Shown: positions 43,277 through 51,168 of the stretch, in pieces
How the letters are laid out: each line of letters starts with the position of its first letter
Numbering within the stretch: the first letter of the stretch is position 1
DNA from: Streptomyces sp. NRRL S-350
GTDB lineage: Bacteria > Actinomycetota > Actinomycetes > Streptomycetales > Streptomycetaceae
Assembly: GCF_000719705.1 (NCBI RefSeq)
Contig: NZ_JOHO01000002.1
Coordinates: 310,001 to 374,000 of the forward strand
DNA: 64,000 bases
Direction of reading: 5' to 3'
Program-made: the position numbers and the translations under genes
Notes under the pieces: model-generated
The model's database searches: none
Seen by the model: only the letters and a program-made list of their open reading frames with translations
Told to the model about the DNA's origin: nothing

Positions 43277-44803
43277 ATGAACAAGCTCACGGACTGCCTT
43301 CACCTGCGGCTGGAACCGGCCCGACCGGTCGGCGACCCGGAACGCGGATTCGCCGCCGAACTCGCCGACCCCGCCTGGCTGGTGGGCCGGCAGTGGCAGC
43401 TCGGCGAGCACCAGGGCGAGAACGCGACCAGCCCCGTCCGCGTGACCGCCGACCTCCGGCACGTGCCGATCGGCCCGATCGCCGACCGGCCCTCCTTCGA
43501 CCCGCGCACCGTCCCCGCCGAGGCCGCCATCGAGACCGGCCCCGAGGACTGGTGGACCGTCGGCCGACGGATCCGGCTGGGCCGCGCCGCCTCGCGGGCA
43601 GCCCGCTCGCCGCTGCCCGCCGCGCACCTGTTCACCGGCCTCACCGAGCCGTACGCCGCACTCAACGGACGTGGCTACGACGGGCATTCGATCGTCCACG
43701 ATGGTGTCCTGCTGGCCGACCCGGCGATCGCCGCCGTATTCGCTGAGGTACCCGCCCCACTGCCGGACACCTGGCAGGCCGACGAACTCGACCACACCAC
43801 CGCCTTCCCCACGGCCGAGGGCACGCTGAACGTCCCCGCCCACGACGGCGGCGAGACCGACTGGTGGACCGTCGACGCCCTCGCGGCCACCCCCGGAACC
43901 GGCGGCGAGGCGCAGCACGCGTCCGCCTGGCCGGAACGCTTCCGGCTGCCCGGCTCGCCCGCACCCCGCTGGTGGCAGATCGAGGACCACCTCAGCGACC
44001 TGGGCGCCCTCCCGCCCGACCGCGCCCACTTCGCCGCGGCCCTCGTCCTGGACATCGTCCTCGGCCACGGCGACGACTGGTTCCTCGCCCCGATCCCGGC
44101 CCGCGCGGGCCACCTTCTCGTGGTCGAGAACCTGACCGTCCTCGACAGCTTCGGCCAGACCTGGACGGTGCCCGCCCCGAACCCCGACTGGTCCCTGTTT
44201 CGGGTCCACGGCCTCGACGGCCGCCGGCTGCCGATCTGGCCGGTCGCCGAGAACCCGCTGACCGGCGACCCGCTGGACGTCGTCACCATCGGCGCCGACG
44301 AGGACGCCGAACTGGTCTGGGCGGTCGAGGAGATCGTGGACGGACGAGCCGTCGACCACGGGCAGCGGACCACCGGCGACGGCCCCGTCCCCGAGGACCA
44401 GCCGCTCGGCCAGCCGCCCACCCTGCGCTACGTCACCGCGACCGACGTGCCGCAGGCCTGGTACCCGTACACCCTCGAAGAGCGGCGGGACGGCCAAGGG
44501 CCCGGTCGGATCCGCTACCTCCAGGGTCGCCTCGTCGCGGTGGCCTCCGACGGGACACCCACCCGCTGCGACCCACCCCGGTCCGGCTTCCTGCTCGACC
44601 CGGCGGATCCCGCCGGCCGCGCCCACGAACTCGCGCCGCACCGCATCCCGCCCGGCGGCATCCGGCTGGAACGGCGCATCCTGCTCGCCCGCACCACCAC
44701 CGGCGCCCCCGTCCTGTGGAACCGCCGCACCCGAACCCCCCTGGTCTCCGGCCCCTCCGCCGGCCTTCGCTTCGACGCCGTCGAACCCGCCCCGCAACCG
44801 TGA
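43277..44803 (+). CDS. Protein of unknown function ending the phospholipase D operon (C)
   Basis: This 508-residue protein starts MNKLTDCLHLRLEPARPVGD with an AGGAAACCGGCG spacer and GGAGG at 43261. Notable segments are WLVGRQWQLGEHQGENATSP near the start, repeated Trp-rich motifs (DWWTVGRRIRLG, DWWTVDALAAT), and VVENLTVLDSFGQTWTVPAP. A binding or structural protein is plausible, but no domain is named. It lies 19 nt after the 1341-residue protein and closes the cluster. Confidence 0.6.
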   Translation: MNKLTDCLHLRLEPARPVGDPERGFAAELADPAWLVGRQWQLGEHQGENATSPVRVTADLRHVPIGPIADRPSFDPRTVPAEAAIETGPEDWWTVGRRIRLGRAASRAARSPLPAAHLFTGLTEPYAALNGRGYDGHSIVHDGVLLADPAIAAVFAEVPAPLPDTWQADELDHTTAFPTAEGTLNVPAHDGGETDWWTVDALAATPGTGGEAQHASAWPERFRLPGSPAPRWWQIEDHLSDLGALPPDRAHFAAALVLDIVLGHGDDWFLAPIPARAGHLLVVENLTVLDSFGQTWTVPAPNPDWSLFRVHGLDGRRLPIWPVAENPLTGDPLDVVTIGADEDAELVWAVEEIVDGRAVDHGQRTTGDGPVPEDQPLGQPPTLRYVTATDVPQAWYPYTLEERRDGQGPGRIRYLQGRLVAVASDGTPTRCDPPRSGFLLDPADPAGRAHELAPHRIPPGGIRLERRILLARTTTGAPVLWNRRTRTPLVSGPSAGLRFDAVEPAPQP

Positions 44804-44848
44804 CGCCCTGGCCGTGGGCTGTCGGGAACGCGGAGCACACGCGATGCG

Positions 44849-45178
44849 GTGACGTCCGGTCAGGTCGCTGAGTTCGGCGCTTTCCTCGCCGACGGACTCA
44901 CCAGCCCAACCGGTGCCGGCGACGTTCGGATCTGGAGCGATCCGCTCGCGTTCGCCTCTCACGCCGACCGCAGGATGCGTCTGAGCCTGGACTCACCCCA
45001 AGGCCGCGCCCATCTCACGACACCATGGAGCGATATCGAGAAGTTCGTCACCGCCAGCCGGAAGGTCGTGGCGCCAGGCCGGGAGCCCCCCCACGTGGCC
45101 GCCGCATTCGACGACTTCGCCGCGTCCATCCACCTCAACCCTGCGGCACCGGCGACCCGCCCAGCCCACCGTCCGTAG
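44849..45178 (+). CDS. Hypothetical protein
   Basis: GTG 44849 opens a 109-residue frame with coding-like composition (EFGAFLADGLTSPTGAGDVR, RRMRLSLDSPQGRAHLTTPW, SDIEKFVTASRKVV). It follows the operon by 45 nt on the same strand and might be its last member or a gene remnant. Nothing recognisable; no strong ribosome site. Confidence 0.4.
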   Translation: MTSGQVAEFGAFLADGLTSPTGAGDVRIWSDPLAFASHADRRMRLSLDSPQGRAHLTTPWSDIEKFVTASRKVVAPGREPPHVAAAFDDFAASIHLNPAAPATRPAHRP

Positions 45179-45746
45179 GATCGTGCGCAGGTGCCGACCG
45201 GCCTGCTGCCCTATCAGGGCGGTAGCTGCGCGTGGCCTTGGTTGCGGCACCGGGACCTGCCGGCTGTCGGCGGGCGGGGGAGGGCGGCGGCGGGTCGCGC
45301 TCCGGGAGGTTGTGGTCCTCACGCTCGGGGGCGACGCCGCAGTGTCGGCGCTGGGCAGGGCACGGACGGTCGCCCGGTCCATCGCGATCCGGGGCCGCAC
45401 CGCTCTGTTCGTCACGTGCTCAGCCTTCGCCGATGGTCAGCTGGTTCTCGTGAAGAGACGCATGCGGAGCGGGTGCCCGGACGGCGCTGCGTCCGATCTA
45501 CCGGGGGAGCCCCGCTCCCTGCCGGCGAGTTGAAGTGGCTCCATCAGGGCAGCCACGCGCCCCGGGCTCGGAGTGGCTGCTGCTCGTGATCGTGGGCTGA
45601 TCGCCCTGGTGCGTGATGACGCCCTACCCGTTTGGTGACCAGCAGCCGCAGGGCGAGCGGGGGTCCGGGCGCGTCCGGTCTCGCATCCCACTTCGAGTGC
45701 ACCGACGAGATACCGTGGCGGACCGAGGTCGACGAGGACCAGACCG
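45179..45746. other. Region without recognised genes
   Basis: This stretch of 568 nt has several overlapping open frames on both strands. The minus-strand piece VDDGLVLVDLGPPRYLVGAL (about 45690-45780) reads like protein but lacks a start and is in a different frame from the neighbouring hypothetical gene. This suggests a decayed gene with frameshifts. Confidence 0.35.
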
Positions 45747-46151
45747 TCATCGACTGGCTGGACTGCGGGTTGAGCCACTCGTCGGGGGCGAGGCCGCGGC
45801 CAACGGGGCGCATGCGGGAGGCGTCTTCTGCGTGGGCGGCGTCGCGCACGTGGCGGAACCCCGGGGCGCCAGCGCCGCAACCAGATCCCCCGCCGTCAGC
45901 CGCTCCAGCTCTTCCGGCGCCGCGCCCACCGGCGCTGGACAGAGCCGGTGTAGCGCCTCGGACAGCTTCTCCGACGCCGGCACATCCCCGTCCACTAGTG
46001 CGACGAAAGGCCCTGCGCCGTAGGGCAGTTCGGCCTCCCCGGTGCCGCCGTCGTCCCGCAGCGTCCGCAACCGGGCCACGAACGCCCCGACGTTTTCGCC
46101 ACCCCGGCGGCACCACCGCCGTACGACCCCACTGCTGCTGCGCACGTGCAC
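45747..46151 (-). CDS. Hypothetical protein, possibly frameshifted
   Basis: The part GAFVARLRTLRDDGGTGEAE, PFVALVDGDVPASEKLSEAL, HRLCPAPVGAAPEELERLTA, GDLVAAL is well-behaved protein. The following residues become Ser/Pro/Thr-rich (SATCATPPTQKTPPAC), and plausible continuation is found in another frame. It is probably the surviving half of a gene broken by a frameshift near 45850. It is the gene downstream of the SCO4402-like gene. Confidence 0.3.
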   Translation of the reverse strand: MHVRSSSGVVRRWCRRGGENVGAFVARLRTLRDDGGTGEAELPYGAGPFVALVDGDVPASEKLSEALHRLCPAPVGAAPEELERLTAGDLVAALAPRGSATCATPPTQKTPPACAPLAAASPPTSGSTRSPASR

Positions 46152-46214
46152 CTCGTCCGCGCCCGCCGCCGCCCTTGAGCACCACTCACCGCTGCCCTGG
46201 TCATCTGGCTCCGC

Positions 46215-46679
46215 TCATGAATCGACGTGCTGGTCTCCCGTCTCGGACGAATCTGGCTCGGTGTCGAGCGGCCAGCGATACCCGGCGTCATGCAGCTTGC
46301 TCAACGCCGAGTGATCATTGGACACCAGCACCTGGGCCAACCGGGCTGCCGCGGCGACTACGGCCGACCAGCCTGGTGAGTCCAGATAGACCTCGTCGCG
46401 GGCAGCGGCGCCGACCGAGTCCTGTACCACGCTGTAGGCAGCACCGAGACGCACCATCAGCTCGACTTCCTCCTCGCTGCGAAGGCACTGTCCCAGCCAG
46501 GGCAGAGGATTGCCCGCATCGCAGAAGTCGTCGAAGAGCACGTGCACGGTGTAGTCGAGGTCCTCGAACTGATCCGGATCGAGCCAAACCTCCCGCTGCC
46601 ATGTCGGGCTGGCCAGCGCCACGACCGCAGGCACGACATGGAGGCGGTAGTAGGGCAGAGCAATACCGTGATCAATCAC
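46215..46679 (-). CDS. SCO4402-family hypothetical protein
   Basis: This 154-residue protein begins MIDHGIALPYYRLHVVPAVV. It contains VWLDPDQFEDLDYTVHVLFD, DFCDAGNPLPWLGQCLRSEE, EVELMVRLGAAYSVVQDSVG, and VLVSNDHSALSKLHDAGYRW, the characteristic pattern of the SCO4402 family of unknown function. These small cytoplasmic proteins are often found near toxin immunity genes in Streptomyces. The left end is next to the IS3 element. Confidence 0.65.
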   Translation of the reverse strand: MIDHGIALPYYRLHVVPAVVALASPTWQREVWLDPDQFEDLDYTVHVLFDDFCDAGNPLPWLGQCLRSEEEVELMVRLGAAYSVVQDSVGAAARDEVYLDSPGWSAVVAAAARLAQVLVSNDHSALSKLHDAGYRWPLDTEPDSSETGDQHVDS

Positions 46680-46777
46680 GAGGCAAGAGTACGCACCTCA
46701 TGATCGGCCGGGCAGGGCCTGGCTAGATGATCGATTCCAAGGGGTGGGGCTTCCCCCAGGAACGTGGACACCGGGTG

Positions 46778-47666
46778 CTATGCGGCCGTGGCCAGCGTAA
46801 CTGATCTCTGCTCGTAGGCGATCGGGGTCATGTGGTCGAGGGCGGAGTGCCTTCTCCAGGTGTTGTAGCGGTTGATCCACCGAAACACGGCGAGCCGGGC
46901 GGCGCGGGCGCCGGGCCAGCGCTTGGCGCCCCGCAGCCTCTCGCGTTTCAGCGTTGCGTTGAACGCCTCCGGCGGCGTTGTCCGCCGAGTGCCCACGGCC
47001 CCACGGCTTCTGGTGACGCCGAGCTCGCGGCAGACCTTCGCGAAGTCCTTCGAACAGTATTGGGCGCCGTTGTCGCTGTGGAAGACCGCGCCGCGCAGGT
47101 CACCGCCCCTGGTCGCGGCGGCCGCCTTCAGGGCGTCGGAGACGAGCCCGGTTCGCATGTGGTCGGCGATCGACCAGCCCGCCAACCGTTTCGAGTGCAG
47201 GTCCATGACCGTCGCCAGGTAGAGAAATTGGCCGCTGCCTATCGGAAGATAGGTGATGTCGCCGACGTACTTGGTGTTCGGCGCCTCGGCGGTGAAATCC
47301 CGCTGGAGCAGGTCCGGGACTGGGACCGCCTCGAGTTCCGGGACGGTGGTGCGGACCTTTCTTGCGCAGGTGGATGCCGACGATGCCGTGTTCGCGCATC
47401 AGGCGCTCGACCCGCTTGTGATTGACCGTCCGGCCGGCGTCCCCCAGCTCGGCGGTGACCCTCGGGCTGCCGTAAGTGCCGTCCGATTCCGAGTGGATCT
47501 CCCTGATCCGCTCCGCGAGCACCCGGTCGGCCCGCTCGCGCTCAGCCCGCGCAGGCGCGGCCCCGCGCCACCGATAGAACCCGGACCGGGAGACCTCCAG
47601 GACCCGGCACAGCCGCTTCACGCCGAAGACGCGGTGGTGATCCTGGACGAACTGGAAGCGACTCAC
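46778..47666 (-). pseudogene. IS3 transposase OrfB (DDE domain), frameshifted
   Basis: OrfB starts at GTG 47664-47666, overlapping the OrfA stop, and reads SRFQFVQDHHRVFGVKRLCR, HSESDGTYGSPRVTAELGDA. Near 47358 the coding strand carries AAGAAAGG in place of the AAGAAGG that keeps the frame, one extra base. The first catalytic Asp (GDITYLPIG) is then only readable in another frame. The domain resumes MDLHSKRLAGWSIADHMRTG, VFHSDNGAQYCSKDFAK (second Asp), and EAFNATLKRER (Glu). A second compensated shift replaces the usual TSADNAAAE by TRRTTPPE at about 46975. The total length of 889 nt is 296 codons plus one base. Confidence 0.85.
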
Positions 47667-47950
47667 CAGTTCGTCTCGCCCGCGAAATACTTGGCCGCCC
47701 GACGCAGGATCTCGCGCTCCTGCTCGAGCTCTCGGACCTGCTTGCGCAGCCGGGCGATCTCGGCATCCTTCGCCGAATCCGCGACCGCCTCGGGCGTCTC
47801 CGCCTTCTCGGCGGCCATGATCCACTGGCGCAGCGTCTCGTGGTTCACGCCCAGATCCTTGGCCACCGAGGCGACGGTCCGCCCGGGGCTGCAGCGGTAC
47901 AGCGCGACGGCGTCGGCCCGGAACTCAGCCGAGTACTTGTAGGTCCCCAA
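47663..47950 (-). CDS. IS3 transposase OrfA
   Basis: This 95-residue helix-turn-helix protein reads MGTYKYSAEFRADAVALYRC, TVASVAKDLGVNHETLRQWI, and a leucine-zipper-like end (ARLRKQVRELEQEREILRRAA). It binds IS ends and works with OrfB. Intact, and its stop overlaps the OrfB start. Confidence 0.9.
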   Translation of the reverse strand: MGTYKYSAEFRADAVALYRCSPGRTVASVAKDLGVNHETLRQWIMAAEKAETPEAVADSAKDAEIARLRKQVRELEQEREILRRAAKYFAGETNW

Positions 47951-48219
47951 CGGGAACTCCTGCTCTCTGGATCATCACAGATCCAGTGTCCAGGGTGTCC
48001 ACGTTCAAGGGGAAACCCCCTGACCCCACGATGGCTGCCAGCGTTCGGAGAGGGCAGCTGGCAGAGCGCGGCGTTTGAGTTGCCATCACTTCGCCATCAC
48101 CCGCCGCCGTGCGCTGGCGTGAACAGCGCGCGCCCCTTGGCGGTGCGGCAAGTGAGCTTCACCAGATCGACTTGTGACAAGATCGAACTTCCAGCGGCCA
48201 CCTGCGAGAAGGTCTCACG

Positions 48220-48825
48220 TCAGCGCTGCCGCGGGATAGGCAAGGGCTCATGGCGGTGCCAGATCAGCGATCGATCTTCGCGGCGAAGCTCCGCAGATCC
48301 CCATTCCAGGCGGACCACGCCGTCAGCCAGCGAGCAGGCGTAGGCGACGAGAACAAGCTTGGTGTCCGGCGAGAGGCGCGCGAGATCCGCATGAGGCTCG
48401 TCCTCATCCGGCATGTCGATACCGAGATCCAGCTCTCCCTGACGCGGGGCAGGACCGTGCCTGCGGATGAGGTCAGCGCGAAGCCCTGACGCGCTGCGGA
48501 GTCTGGCAGCAGTCACGGGCACGTCCTTCTTCGCGTACCGGTAGGGGTAGACGACATGGCCGGCGACAACAGCGACGGTACGCGCCTGGAGACGGACCAG
48601 CTCAACACCTGGAAGCTGCGAGAGACCGGCCGATAGCTCCTCGTACTGTGCGGCGTAGAGCCCGTGTCCGTACGCTTCGAGCGTCTGCGTGTGAACGCTT
48701 TCGTGGCCGCCTTGGGCGCGCTTGTGAGCTCGGACAAGGCATGCGGGCACAATTGCTGTGACCTCGGTGGCGAGAGGGCCGAAGGTGGTGCGTGCCCACG
48801 GACTGGCGGAGTTTGCGCCGGACAT
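48220..48825 (-). CDS. Hypothetical protein in the defence region
   Basis: This 201-residue protein starts at ATG 48825 with GGGGGA five bases upstream. Its central part (EAYGHGLYAAQYEELSAGLS, GVELVRLQARTVAVVAGHVV, YPYRYAKKDVPVTAARLRSA) and C-terminus (LARLSPDTKLVLVAYACSLA, DGVVRLEWGSAEL) look like a folded alpha/beta protein. GC content is lower than in neighbours, which suggests transfer. It is divergent from the HNH restriction gene. No family recognised; a defence-associated role is inference from position only. Confidence 0.55.
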   Translation of the reverse strand: MSGANSASPWARTTFGPLATEVTAIVPACLVRAHKRAQGGHESVHTQTLEAYGHGLYAAQYEELSAGLSQLPGVELVRLQARTVAVVAGHVVYPYRYAKKDVPVTAARLRSASGLRADLIRRHGPAPRQGELDLGIDMPDEDEPHADLARLSPDTKLVLVAYACSLADGVVRLEWGSAELRREDRSLIWHRHEPLPIPRQR

Positions 48826-49087
48826 GAGAATCCCCCGATCGATCGTTCTATGACCAACCTCAGGGTCTGACAGTCCGCTGATCGGCGCGGTGGATCAAGG
48901 GCGCATTGGGGGATCTCGGGGTGCACGGAGCAGGGAGTGCTACGTGGTGAGGCTGGGGGATGGGATGGTGGAACTGCGCGATTGGTCCGGGACCGCATCT
49001 CGTGTACGACGCTGACGCCAGGACGACGTCCTTGTCGGAGGCTTGAGACTGATGTGGTGTCGGTGTCCCGGCATACGCTAGGCAGCC

Positions 49088-50017
49088 ATGGACTGGCTGG
49101 AACGGGTGGCGAAGCTGAGACGGTGGACGAACAACGAGGTTCGGGCGCCGCATAAACCACTGTTGCTGCTGTACGCGCTGGGCAGCTTCCAGCGCGATGC
49201 TGACGGCGAGTTGAGGTACAGCGCTGTTGAGCAGGAGCTGAAGCGGCTGCTCGAAGAGTACGGGCCGTCCCATCCGACGACCCCTGCGTACCCGTTCCAT
49301 CATCTGGTCAGTGACGGCGTCTGGGAGGTCAGGACCGACCAGGGGCTCGGGAGCCCGGGAAGTGGAGTGCGGGTTCTCCGCTCGAGCGGCGCGACCGGCA
49401 GGCTCGCGCCCGAGTTGCGGACGGCTCTGCGGAAGGAGCCGGCGCTCCTGGGCCGGCTGGCGCGGGTGCTCCTGGACTTCCACTTCCCGCCGTCACTGCA
49501 CGCCGAGCTGTGCGAAGCCGTCGGCCTCGACCTGGACCCGGTCGAGGCCGCAGGTGCGACCGGCGGCCCGGGCGGGAGGGAGCGGGCGGCGCGACGGCAA
49601 CGGGACCGGCGCATGCGTGAACTTGTCCTGACTGCCTACGAGTTCCAGTGCGCCTTCTGCGGCTACGACGGCATGCTGGGCGCGAGTACGGTCGGCCTGG
49701 AGGCGGCGCACGTGCGCTGGTGGTCGTACGACGGGCCGGATGAGGTCGACAACGGCCTGTGCCTGTGCTCGTTGCACCACAAGCTCTTCGACAAGGGCGT
49801 TCTGGGCTTGGGGGAGGGGCGCCGCATACTCGTTTCGCAGCGCTTCGTCGGGCGTAGCGAGGCCAGCAGGCAGCATGTGCTCGCCTTGGCCGGCCGGCCG
49901 GTCATCGGCCCGCAAGCGGGGGTTCCTCAGGTCGCGGGCCGGCACCGGCAGTGGCACGCCGAACAGGTCTTCCGGGGCGAGGCCAGGGAGCCCCTGACCC
50001 CGGCGTATCCGGGCTGA
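49088..50017 (+). CDS. Phosphorothioate-DNA-binding HNH restriction endonuclease (SBD-HNH, type IV)
   Basis: The 309-residue protein has an N-terminal sulphur-binding-domain-type region (WTNNEVRAPHKPLLLLYALG, ELKRLLEEYGPSHPTTPAYP, FHHLVSDGVWEV). The C-terminal HNH nuclease has CAFCGYDG, LEAAHVRWWSYDGPDEVDNG, LCLCSLHHKLFDKGVLGL. The arrangement is that of ScoMcrA-like enzymes, which cut DNA carrying phosphorothioate backbones. No dnd or ssp modification genes are in the window, as expected for a type IV enzyme that attacks modified DNA. ATG 49088 is the natural start. Confidence 0.85.
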   Translation: MDWLERVAKLRRWTNNEVRAPHKPLLLLYALGSFQRDADGELRYSAVEQELKRLLEEYGPSHPTTPAYPFHHLVSDGVWEVRTDQGLGSPGSGVRVLRSSGATGRLAPELRTALRKEPALLGRLARVLLDFHFPPSLHAELCEAVGLDLDPVEAAGATGGPGGRERAARRQRDRRMRELVLTAYEFQCAFCGYDGMLGASTVGLEAAHVRWWSYDGPDEVDNGLCLCSLHHKLFDKGVLGLGEGRRILVSQRFVGRSEASRQHVLALAGRPVIGPQAGVPQVAGRHRQWHAEQVFRGEAREPLTPAYPG

Positions 50018-50142
50018 CAGCGGCGCACGGTCGCCGACCCGTCGGCGACCTCGCGCCGTCCGACTCCGTTCCGGGTGGCCCGTGACCGACCGTGCAGACT
50101 GGACGGCACCCGTGTGCCTCGCCTGGAATCAGCGAGTGGTCA

Positions 50143-50475
50143 TCAGCCGTGACGGCTCTGCCCCACCGCGATCTGTCCTGCCTGCTGCCCGGTGACCAGC
50201 TCCCGCAACTTGGTGCGCGTCTCCGGGTCCGTCGAGTACACGACCGTTCCGATCATTCCTCGCGTCAGCAGCACCTTGTAGGTGTTGCGGATCAGACGGT
50301 CGATGTCGGCGTCGGTGGTGGACTTGCGGAAGACGGGGTCCTTGGACGCCGTCCGGTCGGTGACCCAGCGGTCGGTGCGCCAAACGAGGCCCGGCCCGAG
50401 GATGACGCCGCTCCAGTCGTACTCGAAGCCCTGGGCGGTGTACACACAGCCGACTTGGCCGAAGCCGTTCACCAG
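50143..50475 (-). pseudogene. DUF2075 (Schlafen-type helicase) C-terminal fragment
   Basis: The reverse strand reads NGFGQVGCVYTAQGFEYDWS, GVILGPGLVWRTDRWVTDRT, DIDRLIRNTYKVLLTRGMIG, TVVYSTDPETRTKLRELV, which is the C-terminal end of DUF2075/Schlafen-like DNA/RNA helicases. The N-terminal P-loop part is missing. Upstream, the frame runs into the CRISPR-like repeats. The helicase was probably truncated by the same rearrangement that placed the array here. Confidence 0.75.
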
Positions 50476-50512
50476 CCCCGAGCTGACCGAGCCCGGCGAC
50501 CAGACGATCCAC

Positions 50513-50955
50513 GTCGCTCCGCACCGTCCCGGTGCGGCACCGTCGCAGCGCGGATTGAGTGCCGTCGATGAGGTGTTGGACCGTCGTCGCTCCAAACCGT
50601 CCCTGGTGCGACACCATCGCAGTCGCAGGGCCCGGCCGGACTGGGTGAGCGGCCCGAACGTCACCTCGCGCCATTTCGGCGGCACCATCGCAGCGCGCGA
50701 GCCTAATCGTAGTCGGCGCCGGTCCAGGTAGTCGTTCCGCACCATGGTGTGACACATCGCAGTGGGTTGTCCGGGCCCGCTACCAGCTCCACGACGCCGT
50801 CTTCCTCCGTACCTTCCTCGTGTAGCACCATCGCAGCGAGTCGATCGACATGCGGCCAGAGGCCCAGATCGCCGTTCCTCCGCACGTCACCGGTGCAGCA
50901 CCATCGCAGCACCCACGCGCCCATGCCGGGCTACTCGCTTCACTGGCTCCTCCGC
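50513..50955. CRISPR. Decayed CRISPR array, truncated in its seventh repeat
   Basis: Six degenerate repeats lie at 50513-50548, 50586-50622, 50660-50693, 50731-50762, 50799-50836 and 50874-50909 (36, 37, 34, 32, 38, 36 nt). The five spacers are 37, 37, 37, 36 and 37 nt, all different. Repeats share GTCGTTCCGCACC-like starts and CACCATCGCAG ends, with an inner GCACC...GGTGC hairpin. A partial seventh repeat (GCTCCTCCGC, 50946-50955) follows after 36 nt and ends exactly where the reductase 3'-end copy begins. No cas1/cas2 genes are nearby. Repeat divergence means the array is old or non-functional. Type cannot be named. Confidence 0.7.
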
Positions 50956-50980
50956 TTCGAGAACCCCGAGCACCGGTGAA
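50955..50980. repeat. Right copy of island-flanking direct repeat
   Basis: The 26 nt beginning CTTCGAGAACCCCGAGCACC repeat the 3' end of the flavin reductase gene (28239-28264) with one mismatch. This copy has no gene in front and is joined to the broken seventh CRISPR repeat. It marks one border of the 22.7-kb patchwork region. Confidence 0.7.
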
Positions 50981-51168
50981 CCCGGCACGCCTTGCCTGAT
51001 CTGCCTGATCTGCCTGGCATGGCGGGCATGGCGGGCGCGGCGGGCATGGCCGAGCGATCACGGAGCGTGAGTGGCCAGGTTCGACAATGCGGACGGTAGG
51101 AATCCAAGGAATGAGACGGCGAATGCGACCTGCCGGAAAACAGCCGCCGTGGTGCTAAAAATGACAAC

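Larger units (their letters stand above)
46745..48021 (-). mobile_element. IS3-family insertion sequence
   Basis: An IS of about 1.28 kb with orfA and orfB on the minus strand. Both ends hold matching inverted repeats that share GAACGTGGACACC, preceded by GGGGCTTCCCC on the left and GGGGGTTTCCCC on the right (inner edges near 46773 and 47993). The outer limits are approximate because the arms are imperfect and no target duplication was identified. It is inactive by frameshifts in orfB. Confidence 0.8.

Noticed and set aside
38920..43290. Minus-strand open frame of 1456 codons opposite the 1341-residue protein
   Set aside because: Gly/Val/Ala-rich translation typical of the complement of high-GC genes; the plus-strand frame is coupled to its neighbours and better supported.
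50749..50979. Plus-strand frame ending RFENPEHR as a possible gene
   Set aside because: It runs through the CRISPR repeats and spacers; only its last ten codons resemble the reductase end, so it is better explained as a junction.
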